Of a stretch of DNA of 64,000 nt, positions 47,663-57,232 are shown piece by piece. A program made the translations under genes and the position numbers. Source of the stretch: Streptomyces sp. TSRI0281 (lineage in GTDB: Bacteria > Actinomycetota > Actinomycetes > Streptomycetales > Streptomycetaceae); contig NZ_LWLE01000001.1 of NCBI RefSeq assembly GCF_001905125.1, forward strand, positions 834,880-898,879, given 5' to 3'. Below the pieces are notes generated by a model. The model had not been told where the DNA came from. It did no database searches and saw nothing but the letters and a program-made list of their open reading frames with translations. The stretch's first letter is position 1, and each line of letters begins with the position of its first letter.

Positions 47663-48355
47663 TCAGGCGCGTACGCCCCGGTGCAGGGCCACCACTCCGC
47701 CGGTGAGATTGCGCCAGGCCACGTTCGACCAGCCGGCGTCCTGGAGCCGTGTGGCGAGGCCCGCCTGGTCGGGCCAGGCGCGGATCGACTCGGCGAGATA
47801 GACGTACGCGTCGGGGTTGGACGACACCGTGCGGGCGGCGGACGGCAGCGCCCGCATCAGGTACTCGATGTAGACCGTGCGGAACGGCGTCCAGGTCGGC
47901 TGGGAGAACTCGCAGATGACCACGCGGCCGCCGGGCTTCGTCACGCGGTACAGCTCACGCAGCGCGGCGTCGGTGTCCTGGATGTTGCGCAGCCCGAAGG
48001 AGATCGTGACGGCGTCGAACGTCTCGTCCTTGAACGGGAGTTTCGTGCCGTCCCCGGCGGTGAACGGCATCCACGGGTGGCGTTCCTTGCCGACCTTGAG
48101 CATGCCGAGCGAGAAGTCGCAGGGCACCACATAGGCGCCCGCCCGCGCGAAGGGCTGCGAAGAGGTGGCGGTGCCGGCGGCCAGGTCCAGGATCTTCTGG
48201 GCCGGGCGGGCGTCCACCGCCTTCGCGACCTCCTTGCGCCAGAGCCTGGCCTGTCCGAGTGAGATCACATCGTTGGTCAGGTCATAGCGTCTGGCCACGT
48301 CGTCGAACATCGAGGCGACTTCGTGCGGCTGCTTTTCCAGGGAGGCTCGGGTCAC
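47663..48355 (-). CDS. menG: Demethylmenaquinone methyltransferase
   Basis: A 230-aa UbiE/MenG enzyme that makes menaquinone from demethylmenaquinone with S-adenosylmethionine. [20 protein letters not shown] is the family N-terminal signature, LDLAAGTA (57-62) is SAM motif I, and [34 protein letters not shown] follows. The GTG at 48355 fits the family N-terminus although the GGGAGG site touches it with little spacing. Divergent from the DUF3152 gene. Confidence 0.94.
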   Translation of the reverse strand: MTRASLEKQPHEVASMFDDVARRYDLTNDVISLGQARLWRKEVAKAVDARPAQKILDLAAGTATSSQPFARAGAYVVPCDFSLGMLKVGKERHPWMPFTAGDGTKLPFKDETFDAVTISFGLRNIQDTDAALRELYRVTKPGGRVVICEFSQPTWTPFRTVYIEYLMRALPSAARTVSSNPDAYVYLAESIRAWPDQAGLATRLQDAGWSNVAWRNLTGGVVALHRGVRA

Positions 48356-48510
48356 CCTCCCATTCAAGCAGTCCGGCCGGATCGCCCTCACGGCGGCGTA
48401 AGAGCGGCCGGCACATCAGGGGCCTTCCAAGTCACCCACAACCTTTTGGCTCCGGAGGCACTCAGTAACGGTGAGAGCGGAACACCTGAACGCGAAGGAG
48501 ACCTCTGTCC

Positions 48511-49464
48511 GTGGTGGCTGAGCAGGGCGGACGGCGTACGCGCCGTGCAGCGGGGCAGGGGCGGGGCGCGGGACGTGGGCGTGGACGTGGGCGTGGGGCG
48601 CGGCGTGAGGCCCGGCGGGTCCGGACGCGGATACGGGTGCTGGGGGCGACCGCGGTCCCGGCGGTGCTGGTGGCCCTGGCGCTGCTGACCGGTCCGTGGG
48701 GCGGGGAGGCGAAGTCCCCGGCGGAGTCCCCGGCCGCCGCAGGTGCCCCGGCCGGCTCCGGCCCTGCGGACTCGGCCGACTCGGCGGGGGCTTCCCCGAC
48801 GGCCGGCTCCGCGAAGCCCGCCACCACCCCGAAGCCGCCCCCCGCCGTCTCGCCCACGGCCGACGCGGACGACACCGCCGAGCCGCCCGCCGGCTCCGTA
48901 CCGCGTTCCGCCTCCGGCCGGTTCACCGTGGCGCGGCCCGTCGGCGGCACCCAGGGCAAGGGAGAGGTCCACCACTACCGGGTCGAGGTGGAGAAGGGCA
49001 GCGGGCTCACCGCCGGGCCCGCGGCGGCCGAGATCAGCAAGATCTTCGGCGATCCGCGCGGCTGGACCGGTCCGGGCGACGACGCCTTCCGGCAGACCTC
49101 CTCGGGACCGGCCGGGCTGGTGATCCGTATCGCCACGCCCGACACCGTCGACAAGCTCTGCGGCGCGTACGGGCTGCGGACCCGCGGCGAGGTCAACTGC
49201 CGGATCGGCACGACGGTCGTGGTGAACCTCAAGCGGTGGATCAAGGGCTCGCCCCGGTTCGACGGGCCGATCCACGACTACCGCGCGCTGATCATCAACC
49301 ACGAGGTCGGGCACTGGCTCGGCCACGGCCACGAGACCTGCCCGGGAGCGGGACGCCGGGCCCCCGCGATGATGCAGCAGATCGACGGGCTGAAGGGCTG
49401 TGTCGCCAACGGCTGGCCGTACGACGCGGACGGAACGTATCTGCGCGGCCCGTCGGTGCGGTGA
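48511..49464 (+). CDS. DUF3152 secreted zinc metalloprotease-like protein
   Basis: A 317-aa protein: Arg/Gly-rich N-terminus (1-38), one membrane segment (about 42-60), a 75-residue Ala/Pro/Ser linker and a C-terminal DUF3152 domain. The domain contains HEVGHWLGHGH (His264, Glu265, His268, Gly271, His274), the full metzincin zinc motif, followed by CPGAG and MMQQ (Met-turn). It should act outside the membrane. Its substrate is unknown; DUF3152 proteins are widespread in actinobacteria. GTG at 48511 with AAGGAG upstream; GTG 48514 is an alternative. Confidence 0.88.
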   Translation: MVAEQGGRRTRRAAGQGRGAGRGRGRGRGARREARRVRTRIRVLGATAVPAVLVALALLTGPWGGEAKSPAESPAAAGAPAGSGPADSADSAGASPTAGSAKPATTPKPPPAVSPTADADDTAEPPAGSVPRSASGRFTVARPVGGTQGKGEVHHYRVEVEKGSGLTAGPAAAEISKIFGDPRGWTGPGDDAFRQTSSGPAGLVIRIATPDTVDKLCGAYGLRTRGEVNCRIGTTVVVNLKRWIKGSPRFDGPIHDYRALIINHEVGHWLGHGHETCPGAGRRAPAMMQQIDGLKGCVANGWPYDADGTYLRGPSVR

Positions 49465-49480
49465 ACCGGGCCGGACACCC

Positions 49481-49525
49481 CTTCACCGGACGCCCCCTCA
49501 CCGGAAAGCCCCTCACCGGAAAGCC
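49481..49525 (+). repeat. 15-bp tandem repeat after the DUF3152 gene
   Basis: Three head-to-tail copies of CYTCACCGGAMRSCC (49481-49495, 49496-49510, 49511-49525; the last two identical), starting 17 bases after the stop codon. Further degenerate CACCGGAC words follow to 49585. Confidence 0.85.
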
Positions 49526-49621
49526 GAGCCGGACGCACCCGCCGGACACCCCCACCGGACCGCCTCGCCGGTCACCCCCACCGGACGCCCTCGCCGATCA
49601 CCCCCGCCGCACGGCACACCG

Positions 49622-50272
49622 TCAGCGGCGCCGGTACACCATCCGTCCGGCGAGCACCGTGACCACGCAGGACGCGGCTCCCGCCGTGGTGAGGCCCGCG
49701 ACATCCGGCACGTCGAACACCGCGAAGTCGGCGTCACGGCCCGCGAAGTCCAGCGGCGGCGGCAGCAGCGCCTCGCTCAACGGCCGCCCCGCCAGGGGGT
49801 CCAGGGACGGGCGCTCCGGGGCTTCGCCCCCGGCGGAACGTTCCCGTACGCCCAGGCCCACCCGGTGCACGGCGTCCGCCACCGCGTCCCGGGTCAGCGG
49901 GCCCGTGACGGCGACCGTGCCGTGGGCCAGCATCCGCTGCACCCCGCGCCGGGCGCTCGCGCCCCAGCGGGTGTCCGTCATACCGAGGGCGTCGAGCGCG
50001 GCCCCGGTGAGCGGCTCGGTGCCCAGGGCGTCGGCCTCGCGCGGGTCGGGGTGGTAGGTCCGCTCCAGCAGTTCGGGGCCGTACGGATGGAGCAGACCGG
50101 GCGTCAGCACGCCCGGCCAGCGGCGGACCCTGGCGGCCGGGTGGGCGGTCGCCAGCTCCTCGTACCGACCGGTGGCGGTGAGCACCCGCCCCTCCACGAG
50201 GACGGCACCGCCGGGCACGGGCTCGCGCCCGTGGCCCGGCAGCAGCAGGTCCGCGGTGTGGATCGTCAGCAA
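49622..50272 (-). CDS. Imidazolonepropionase-like (amidohydrolase-related) protein
   Basis: A 216-aa protein with the outer beta-sandwich part of amidohydrolases: LTIHTADLLLPGHGREPVPGGAVLVEGRVLTATG, RVRRWPGVLTPGLLHPYG, and the C-terminal DADFAVFDV ... VVTVLAGRMVYRRR. The central metal-binding barrel with the HxH motif is mostly missing, so it is about half the usual length and may not be catalytic. It starts 9 bases after the mqnC stop and is almost certainly co-transcribed. A role in menaquinone synthesis is only inferred. Confidence 0.8.
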   Translation of the reverse strand: MLTIHTADLLLPGHGREPVPGGAVLVEGRVLTATGRYEELATAHPAARVRRWPGVLTPGLLHPYGPELLERTYHPDPREADALGTEPLTGAALDALGMTDTRWGASARRGVQRMLAHGTVAVTGPLTRDAVADAVHRVGLGVRERSAGGEAPERPSLDPLAGRPLSEALLPPPLDFAGRDADFAVFDVPDVAGLTTAGAASCVVTVLAGRMVYRRR

Positions 50273-50281
50273 GGAGGGGGC

Positions 50282-51481
50282 CTAGTTGGTGCTGAGGAGC
50301 TTCAGCTCCGGGTGGGCCGTGCCGCCCTCGATCGCGGTGGACGAGATGTGCGAGACCACGCGCTCGTCGACCGGGTCGTTCGCCGGGTCGTCGTGCACGA
50401 CGAGGTGCTCGTACGTCGTGGCGCGCTGGGCGGGGACACGGTCCGCCTTGCGGATCAGGTCGATGATCTCCAGCCGGTTGGAGCGGTGCTTGGCACCGGC
50501 CGAGGAGACGACGTTCTCCTCCAGCATGATCGAGCCGAGGTCGTCGGCGCCGTAGTGCAGCGACAGCTGGCCGACCTCCTTGCCGGTGGTCAGCCAGGAG
50601 CCCTGGATGTGCGCGACGTTGTCCAGGAACAGCCGGGCGATGGCGATCATCCGCAGGTACTCGAAGAGCGTGGCCTGCGTCTGGCCCTTCAGCTTGTTGT
50701 TCTCGGGCTGGTAGGTGTACGGGATGAACGCGCGGAAGCCGCCCGTGCGGTCCTGTACGTCGCGGATCATGCTCAGGTGCTCGATGCGCTCGGCATTGGT
50801 CTCGCCGGTGCCCATCAGCATGGTGGAGGTGGACTCGACGCCCAGGCCGTGGGCGATCTCCATGATCTCCAGCCAGCGCTCGCCGGACTCCTTGAGCGGG
50901 GCGATCGCGGTACGCGGCCGGGCGGGCAGCAGTTCGGCGCCCGCACCCGCGAAGGAGTCGAGACCGGCGGCGTGGATCCGCTCGATGGCCTCCTTCGCCG
51001 ACACCTTGGAGATCCGGGCCATGTGCTCGATCTCGGAGGCGCCCAGCGAGTGGATGACCAGCTGCGGGAACGCCTTCTTGATCGCGGAGAAGTGCTCCTC
51101 GTAGTACTCGACGCCGTAGTCCGGGTGGTGGCCGCCCTGGAACATGATCTGCGTACCGCCGAGCTCCACGGTCTCCGCGCAGCGGCGCAGGATGTCGTCG
51201 AGGTCGCGGGACCAGCCCTTGGCGGTGTCCTTGGGCGCGGCGTAGAAGGCGCAGAACTTGCAGGCCGTGACACACACGTTGGTGTAGTTGATGTTGCGCT
51301 CGATGATGTACGTCGCGATGTGCTCCGTACCGGCGTAACGGCGACGGCGTGCGGCGTCGGCCGCTGCTCCCAGTGCGTGCAGGGGGGCCGACCGGTAGAG
51401 GTCGAGCGCTTCCTGCGGGGTGATCCGACCGCCTTCGGCGGCTCGGTCGAGGACGGGCTGAAGGTCGGCCTTCTCGGTCAC
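50282..51481 (-). CDS. mqnC: Cyclic dehypoxanthinyl futalosine synthase
   Basis: A 399-aa radical SAM enzyme of the futalosine menaquinone pathway, cyclising dehypoxanthine futalosine. Cys70, Cys74 and Cys77 (NVCVTACKFCAF) bind the 4Fe-4S cluster; GGTQIMFQGGHHPDYG and MLMGTGETNAERIEHL are family signatures. Full length. GTG start with AAAGGTGAC upstream. Followed after 9 bases by the amidohydrolase-like gene, and preceded on the same strand by the Ser/Thr kinase gene. Confidence 0.96.
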   Translation of the reverse strand: MTEKADLQPVLDRAAEGGRITPQEALDLYRSAPLHALGAAADAARRRRYAGTEHIATYIIERNINYTNVCVTACKFCAFYAAPKDTAKGWSRDLDDILRRCAETVELGGTQIMFQGGHHPDYGVEYYEEHFSAIKKAFPQLVIHSLGASEIEHMARISKVSAKEAIERIHAAGLDSFAGAGAELLPARPRTAIAPLKESGERWLEIMEIAHGLGVESTSTMLMGTGETNAERIEHLSMIRDVQDRTGGFRAFIPYTYQPENNKLKGQTQATLFEYLRMIAIARLFLDNVAHIQGSWLTTGKEVGQLSLHYGADDLGSIMLEENVVSSAGAKHRSNRLEIIDLIRKADRVPAQRATTYEHLVVHDDPANDPVDERVVSHISSTAIEGGTAHPELKLLSTN

Positions 51482-51553
51482 CGGACTGTCACCTTTCGGC
51501 GGTTTTTCTACGGATCCACGGACCGATCCAGCGTACGCCAGCCCCTGGCGCCG

Positions 51554-53449
51554 TCAGCCGCCGGACCGGGTCAGCGTGCCGTACGGAAGACCCGCGCCGC
51601 TCTCCTCGGACCGGAACTGGAGCCGGCCGTCCGCGCTCCTGGCGAAGACGACTTCGGCGGTGGTCGTGGTGCACAGGCCCGCCGTGCTGGGGCGGTCGGG
51701 GTCGGTGCGCTCCTTGAAGGTCAGCTCGTCGGTGGTGCCGGAGGAGAGCGTGCCGACGCTGTGGCAGCTGACGCTGATGCCGAGGCTGGAGATGGTCGTA
51801 CGCATCCGGACCACGTCGGTGCCCCGCTTCCCCTCGGTGAACACCGCGGTGAGGGTGCCGTGCGGCTGTCCGGTCGTCCGCTCCGTGAGCGGACCCTTCC
51901 AGGTGCCGACGAACTCCTTCGGCAGCGCGTCGACCTGAGCGCCGCCGGAACCGGTCGGCGCGGAGCCGGCGGGGGTCGGATTCCCCTCCTCGGACGGGGA
52001 CTTGGAGACCGACGGCGCCGTGCCCGCGCTGTCGCTGCTCTTCCGTTCCCCGCCGCTGCCGGGCAGCACGTCGGTGAGTATGCCGGTGCTCACCATCACC
52101 ACGGCGCAGGCGCTCGCCACGGCCAGGGCGACCGTGCAGCTGACCCGGCGCCCGCGGCGCTCACCTACCGGCTGCGATTCGGCGTTCACGGTGACGGAGA
52201 ACCGGGGGTCGTGGGTCCGCTGCCCGGGCATTCCGTCCGCACCGGTCTCCCCGGCGGAGGAGAAGAGCGGGGGCCCGGAAGAGAAGGACGGGGGCCCGGG
52301 GGAGAAGGACGGGGGCCCCGAGGAGAAGGGCGGGGGCCCGGAGCCGGAGGGCCCGGGGGCCCAGCCGGTGGCGGGCTGCCCGCTGAACGGCGGCGTGGGC
52401 GATACCGGACCGAGCCGCCGCCCCAGGGCCGAGGGGCCGCCCGTGCCGGACCCGTCGCCCCCCTCCCCCGGGCCGCCGACTCCCTCGCCCCGGTCCTGGA
52501 TCTCCAGCGACGCGTTGCTGAACGGCACCGGCCCCGTCTGCATCGGTACGTCCTGCGGCTCCAGGTCCAGCAGGGCCACCGCGGCCCGGCTGACCTCACG
52601 CACCAGCGGGCCCGGCAGCCAGCCGCCCGCCACCATCGCGGCGGCCCCGCCGGGTGCGAGCGCGCGGGCGAGGGAGGCCGGGGCGGGCCGGTCCGCCGGG
52701 TCCTTGGCCAGACACCCGGCGACCACCTCGCGCAGCCCGCCCTCCAGGTCGCCCAGCTCCGGCTCCTCGTGCACCACCTTGTAGAGGAGTACGGCGGACG
52801 AGTCACCGACGAAGGGGGCGGTGCCGGTGGCCGCGTACGCGAGGACCGCGCCCAGCGAGAAGACGTCGGCCGCGCCCGAGACGTCGTGGCCCCGGATCTG
52901 CTCGGGGGCCATATAACCGGGCGAGCCGACGGAGACGCCGGTCGAGGTGAGCGAGACGGTCGCCCCGAGGGCCCGCGCGATGCCGAAGTCGATCAGCCGG
53001 GGGCCGTCGAGGGCGAGCAGCACATTGGACGGCTTCACATCGCGGTGCACGATGCCCTGCCCGTGGACGACGGCGAGCGCCTCGGCGAGGCTCGCGCCCA
53101 GGGTGCGTACCGCGTGTTCGGGCAGCGGGCCGTGGTCGGTGACCGCCTCCGACAGCGGCGGTCCGGCCACATACCCGGTCGCGACCCACGGCACGGGCGC
53201 GTCCGGATCGGCGTCCAGGACCGGGGCCGTCCACTGGGCGCCGATGCGCCGGGCGGCCTCGACCTCGCGCCGGAACCGGGCCCGGAACTGCTCGTCCAGG
53301 GCGAAGTGGGGATGGACGACCTTGACCGCGACGGTACGTCCTCCCGCGCTGCGCCCCAGATAGACCCGGCCCATACCGCCCGCACCGAGCCGGCCGAGCA
53401 GCCGGTAGGCGCCGATGGTGTGCGGTTCGCCGGCTTCCAGCGGCTGCAT
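51554..53449 (-). CDS. Membrane Ser/Thr protein kinase
   Basis: A 631-aa Hanks-type kinase. Residues 14-270 form the kinase domain with P-loop GAGGMG, Lys43, the catalytic HRDVKPSNVLL (135-137) and DFGIARAL, and an APEQ segment, all intact. A linker rich in Gly-Pro-Pro-x-Phe-Ser repeats follows, then one membrane helix (VSCTVALAVASACAVVMV) and an external domain of about 130 residues with two Cys (SCHSVG, LCTTTT). It would sense an outside cue and phosphorylate cytoplasmic proteins. No PASTA repeats. Confidence 0.93.
   Translation of the reverse strand: MQPLEAGEPHTIGAYRLLGRLGAGGMGRVYLGRSAGGRTVAVKVVHPHFALDEQFRARFRREVEAARRIGAQWTAPVLDADPDAPVPWVATGYVAGPPLSEAVTDHGPLPEHAVRTLGASLAEALAVVHGQGIVHRDVKPSNVLLALDGPRLIDFGIARALGATVSLTSTGVSVGSPGYMAPEQIRGHDVSGAADVFSLGAVLAYAATGTAPFVGDSSAVLLYKVVHEEPELGDLEGGLREVVAGCLAKDPADRPAPASLARALAPGGAAAMVAGGWLPGPLVREVSRAAVALLDLEPQDVPMQTGPVPFSNASLEIQDRGEGVGGPGEGGDGSGTGGPSALGRRLGPVSPTPPFSGQPATGWAPGPSGSGPPPFSSGPPSFSPGPPSFSSGPPLFSSAGETGADGMPGQRTHDPRFSVTVNAESQPVGERRGRRVSCTVALAVASACAVVMVSTGILTDVLPGSGGERKSSDSAGTAPSVSKSPSEEGNPTPAGSAPTGSGGAQVDALPKEFVGTWKGPLTERTTGQPHGTLTAVFTEGKRGTDVVRMRTTISSLGISVSCHSVGTLSSGTTDELTFKERTDPDRPSTAGLCTTTTAEVVFARSADGRLQFRSEESGAGLPYGTLTRSGG
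52262..52342. repeat. 24-bp repeats in the kinase linker
   Basis: About four copies of a GAGAAGGACGGGGGCCCGG-like unit encode GPPSFSS repeats between the kinase domain and the membrane helix. Confidence 0.75.
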
Positions 53450-53794
53450 AAGGACTCCCCCTGTGGACCGTCCGGACCTCCGACCGAAGCCTATGGGGCG
53501 GGGGTCATGAGGTCACAGGGAAACGTGTTACCGATTTCCCCCCTAAGGGCACGAAGGGAGGTTTTCGCCACGGTAAAAGGCGCGAATGTGTCGTTCATCC
53601 GATCGATACCGGGACGCAAACGAGACTCACCCCGGACGCCGTCCATTATTCGACATCCGGGCACCGGACGTATGTCCGCCCATTCGTTCCATTCGCTCCA
53701 TTCACCGTCGCGCCGATAAACGGCTGGACGGTACGGGATTCATCCATTCCCGCTATCTCTTCCCGGGACACCTCCGGGCCGCTCCCTGCTGCTC
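53450..53794. other. Intergenic region before the kinase gene
   Basis: A 345-base, comparatively AT-rich region between mqnA and the kinase gene. It contains the kinase promoter area (GTTACCG and GGTAAAAGG words near 53527 and 53572) and a CCATTCGNT 9-bp triple repeat at 53690-53707. No gene or clear terminator is seen. Confidence 0.5.
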
Positions 53795-54682
<888 letters not shown>

Positions 54683-54866
54683 CTAGACCCGCAGCCCTCC
54701 GAGGACGTCACCGGGGCGACGCGACACCCTCCCGAGTCGCTTCCGCGTCACGTCATCGGCGGGGCAATCAAACATTCGAGTGAAGTGATCTTTCCCTCTA
54801 CCGCTCTCCAGAGACTGCGTGCTAGGCTCGACGCAAGTTGCAGTTTGGTTTCCCTTGCAGTACAGA

Positions 54867-54896
54867 GCCTGCGGAGCATGTAACCCGCAGGCTTTT
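54867..54896 (+). promoter_or_regulatory. Terminator-like hairpin in the cold-shock gene leader
   Basis: GCCTGCGG (54867-54874) pairs with CCGCAGGC (54885-54892) across a 10-base loop, followed at once by TTTT. It lies 63 bases before the cold-shock gene start, inside its leader, so it looks like an attenuator or temperature-responsive element. A TAGGCT box at 54823 could be the -10. Confidence 0.6.
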
Positions 54897-54958
54897 GTAG
54901 TTTTCAGACTTGTTTGCAGGTTCTGGAGCAGGGCAACCCTTTGGCCCAAGGAGGGCTT

Positions 54959-55162
54959 ATGGCTACCGGAACCGTCAAGTGGTTCAACGCTGAAAAGGGC
55001 TTCGGCTTCATCGCCCAGGACGGCGGCGGCCCGGATGTCTTCGTCCACTACTCCGCGATCAACGCGGCCGGGTTCCGCTCCCTTGAGGAGAACCAGGTCG
55101 TGAACTTCGACGTCACTCAGGGACCCAAGGGTCCGCAGGCTGAGAACGTCACCCCGGCCTAG
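54959..55162 (+). CDS. Cold-shock protein (CspA family)
   Basis: A 67-aa single-domain nucleic-acid chaperone. RNP1 is KGFGFIAQD and RNP2 is VFVHYSAI, both intact, with the usual [10 protein letters not shown] start. ATG at 54959 with AAGGAGG 5 bases upstream, a near-perfect ribosome binding site. It probably melts RNA structure and regulates its own leader. Confidence 0.97.
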   Translation: MATGTVKWFNAEKGFGFIAQDGGGPDVFVHYSAINAAGFRSLEENQVVNFDVTQGPKGPQAENVTPA

Positions 55163-55202
55163 TTGCCCGGGTCGGCCGATCGCGGCCGTTTTGCAGTACC
55201 CA

Positions 55203-55244
55203 AGGAGCCCCGCTCCTCCGTTTCGGCGGAGGAGCGGGGCTCCT
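55203..55244 (+). terminator. Strong terminator after the cold-shock gene
   Basis: An 18-bp perfect stem starting AGGAGCCCCGCTCC, 6-base loop TTTCGG, followed by GCCCTTTTC. It also faces the convergent ABC transporter operon. Confidence 0.9.
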
Positions 55245-55279
55245 GCCCTTTTCTTCCCTGAACCCCGGGAAGCGTCTGC

Positions 55280-56230
55280 TCACACCGTGGCGGCCCGTGC
55301 CCTGACCGCGTCCGCCGGGTCCCAGCCCGCCCGGGGCACCGAGGCCAGCAGCAGCCTGGTGTACGGGTCGGCCGGGTCGGCCAGCACCGCGGCCGTCGGG
55401 CCCTGTTCGACCGTCGTGCCCCGGCGCATCACCACGACCTCGTCGGTGATGTGCTGGACGACCGCCAGATCGTGGCTGACGAAGACGAGGGCGACCCCGG
55501 TGTCCCGGCGGATCTCGCCGAGCAGCTGGAGGATCTGCGCCTGGATCGAGACGTCGAGCGCGGCCACCGCCTCGTCCAGGACCAGTACCTTCGGGCCGAC
55601 GGCCAGTGCACGGGCGATGGCCAGGCGCTGGCGCTGGCCGCCGGAGAGACCGTGCGGCCGGGCGCCCGCCTCCCGCGCGCCGAGCCCCACCTGATCGAGC
55701 AGCCCGTCGACCAGGGCCTCCTCCCGGCCGTGCAGCCGCACGGCCGTGGTCAGGCACTGCCGGGCGGTGAGCCGGGGGTCCAGCGAGATGTACGGGTCCT
55801 GGAACACCATCTGGATCTCCCGGGCGCGCGCCAGCCGGGCCGCCCGCCCGCGCGGCGTCCGGCGGTCACGGGGCCGCCCGGCCACGGTGACGGTTCCCGC
55901 GTCGGGGCGTACGAGGCCCACCAGCATCCGGGCCACGGTCGTCTTCCCGGAACCGGACTCCCCGACGATCCCCAGCGAACCGCCCGCCGGGACGGTGAAG
56001 GTGATGTCGTCGGCGGCGGTGAGGTGCCCCTTGCCGGGCAGCGCGTACGTCTTGCGCAGCCCGGCCACGGCGAGCAGCGGCGCGGCTCCGGTGGCGGGGT
56101 CGGTGCCTGTGCCGGTGGCGGGGTCGGGGTCGGTGCTGGTGCCTGTGCCGGTGGCGGGGCTGGTGTCGGTGTCGGTGGCCTCCTTCGCGGCGGTCCCGCT
56201 CACGGAAGCCCTGCTCGTACCGGCGGTCAT
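55280..56230 (-). CDS. Dipeptide/oligopeptide ABC transporter ATPase (OppF/DppF type)
   Basis: A 316-aa ABC ATPase. Walker A GESGSGKTT is at 90-98, signature LSGGQRQRLAIARAL, Walker B VLVLDEAVAALD and the switch His in FVSHDL. The first 52 residues are an unusual Thr/Gly/Asp/Pro repeat (ATGTGT..DPATG) from a repetitive DNA tract at about 56088-56175; true DppF proteins start near LLAVAGLRKTY. Last gene of the transporter operon; ATG overlaps the DppD stop. Confidence 0.93.
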   Translation of the reverse strand: MTAGTSRASVSGTAAKEATDTDTSPATGTGTSTDPDPATGTGTDPATGAAPLLAVAGLRKTYALPGKGHLTAADDITFTVPAGGSLGIVGESGSGKTTVARMLVGLVRPDAGTVTVAGRPRDRRTPRGRAARLARAREIQMVFQDPYISLDPRLTARQCLTTAVRLHGREEALVDGLLDQVGLGAREAGARPHGLSGGQRQRLAIARALAVGPKVLVLDEAVAALDVSIQAQILQLLGEIRRDTGVALVFVSHDLAVVQHITDEVVVMRRGTTVEQGPTAAVLADPADPYTRLLLASVPRAGWDPADAVRARAATV

Positions 56231-57228
56231 CGCTCACTCCTCTTCTCCGTGGCCGTACCCGCACCCGTACCCGTACCCGCGAGCGCGGGCAGGCGGCGGC
56301 AGGACGCGGTGCCGCCGCCGTCCAGCGGCACCGGCTCGGGCCGCCAGGTCACGCACTCCGGTTCGGCCTCCGGGCAGCGGTCCGCGAACTCGCAGCCGCC
56401 GAACGCGTCCGCCAGCGACGGCGGGCGCCCCGGGATCGGCCGGATCTCCCGCTCGCCCTCCCCCAGGGTGGGCGAGCAGGCGAGCAGCCCCCGGGTGTAG
56501 GGGTGCCGGGGCCGGTCGAAGAGGGCCCCGGCGGGCTGCTCCTCGACGACCCGGCCCGCGTACATCACGTACACGCGGTCGCAGTACGCGGCGGCCAGGT
56601 GCAGGTCGTGCGTGATGAACAGCAGGCCCAGGCTCCGTTCGGCCCGCAGGGTGCGCAGCAGGGCCAGGATCTCGGCCTGGGTGGTGACGTCCAGGGCGCT
56701 GGTCGCCTCGTCGGCGAGCAGCAGTCTGGGCTCGGCGGCCAGGGCACCGGCGATGACGACCCGCTGGAGCATGCCGCCGGACAGTTCGTGCGGACGCTGG
56801 CGGACCCGGCGTTCGGGATCGGAGAGGCCCACGGTGTCGAGCAGTTCCACCGCCCGTGCGCGGGCGGCCCGCTTGTCGAGGCCGGTCCCGGCGAGCCGTT
56901 CGGTCAGGAAGTCGCCGACGCGGCGGACCGGGTTGAGGGCCGAGCGGGGGTCCTGGTGGACCATCGCGACCGTACGGGCACGGTGTTCGCGCAGCGCCTC
57001 ACCGCTCAGCGCGAGGACGTCGGTGCCGTCGACGCGTACCGAACCGGAGACGGCCGTCTCAGCGGGGAGCGCGCGCAGTGCCGCCCTGGCGGTCGTGGAC
57101 TTGCCGGAGCCGGACTCGCCGACCAGGCCGACCACTTCGCCGCTCGCCACCCGCAGGGACACCCGGGTCAGGAGGGGCCGGGCGGCGCCGGGGAGTTCGA
57201 GGGTGAGGTTGTCGATGTCGAGGAGCAT
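56227..57228 (-). CDS. Dipeptide/oligopeptide ABC transporter ATPase (OppD/DppD type)
   Basis: A 333-aa ABC ATPase with Walker A GESGSGKST (38-46), signature ELSGGMLQRVVIAGAL and Walker B LLLADEATSALD. The C-terminal oligopeptide-transporter motif includes Cys residues (CSPTLGE, GGCEFADRCPEAEPEC) that in relatives can bind a 4Fe-4S cluster. A Gly-Thr repeat near the end comes from CCCGTA DNA repeats. ATG start 4 bases after the permease stop. Confidence 0.94.
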   Translation of the reverse strand: MLLDIDNLTLELPGAARPLLTRVSLRVASGEVVGLVGESGSGKSTTARAALRALPAETAVSGSVRVDGTDVLALSGEALREHRARTVAMVHQDPRSALNPVRRVGDFLTERLAGTGLDKRAARARAVELLDTVGLSDPERRVRQRPHELSGGMLQRVVIAGALAAEPRLLLADEATSALDVTTQAEILALLRTLRAERSLGLLFITHDLHLAAAYCDRVYVMYAGRVVEEQPAGALFDRPRHPYTRGLLACSPTLGEGEREIRPIPGRPPSLADAFGGCEFADRCPEAEPECVTWRPEPVPLDGGGTASCRRLPALAGTGTGAGTATEKRSER

Positions 57229-57232
57229 GCGG

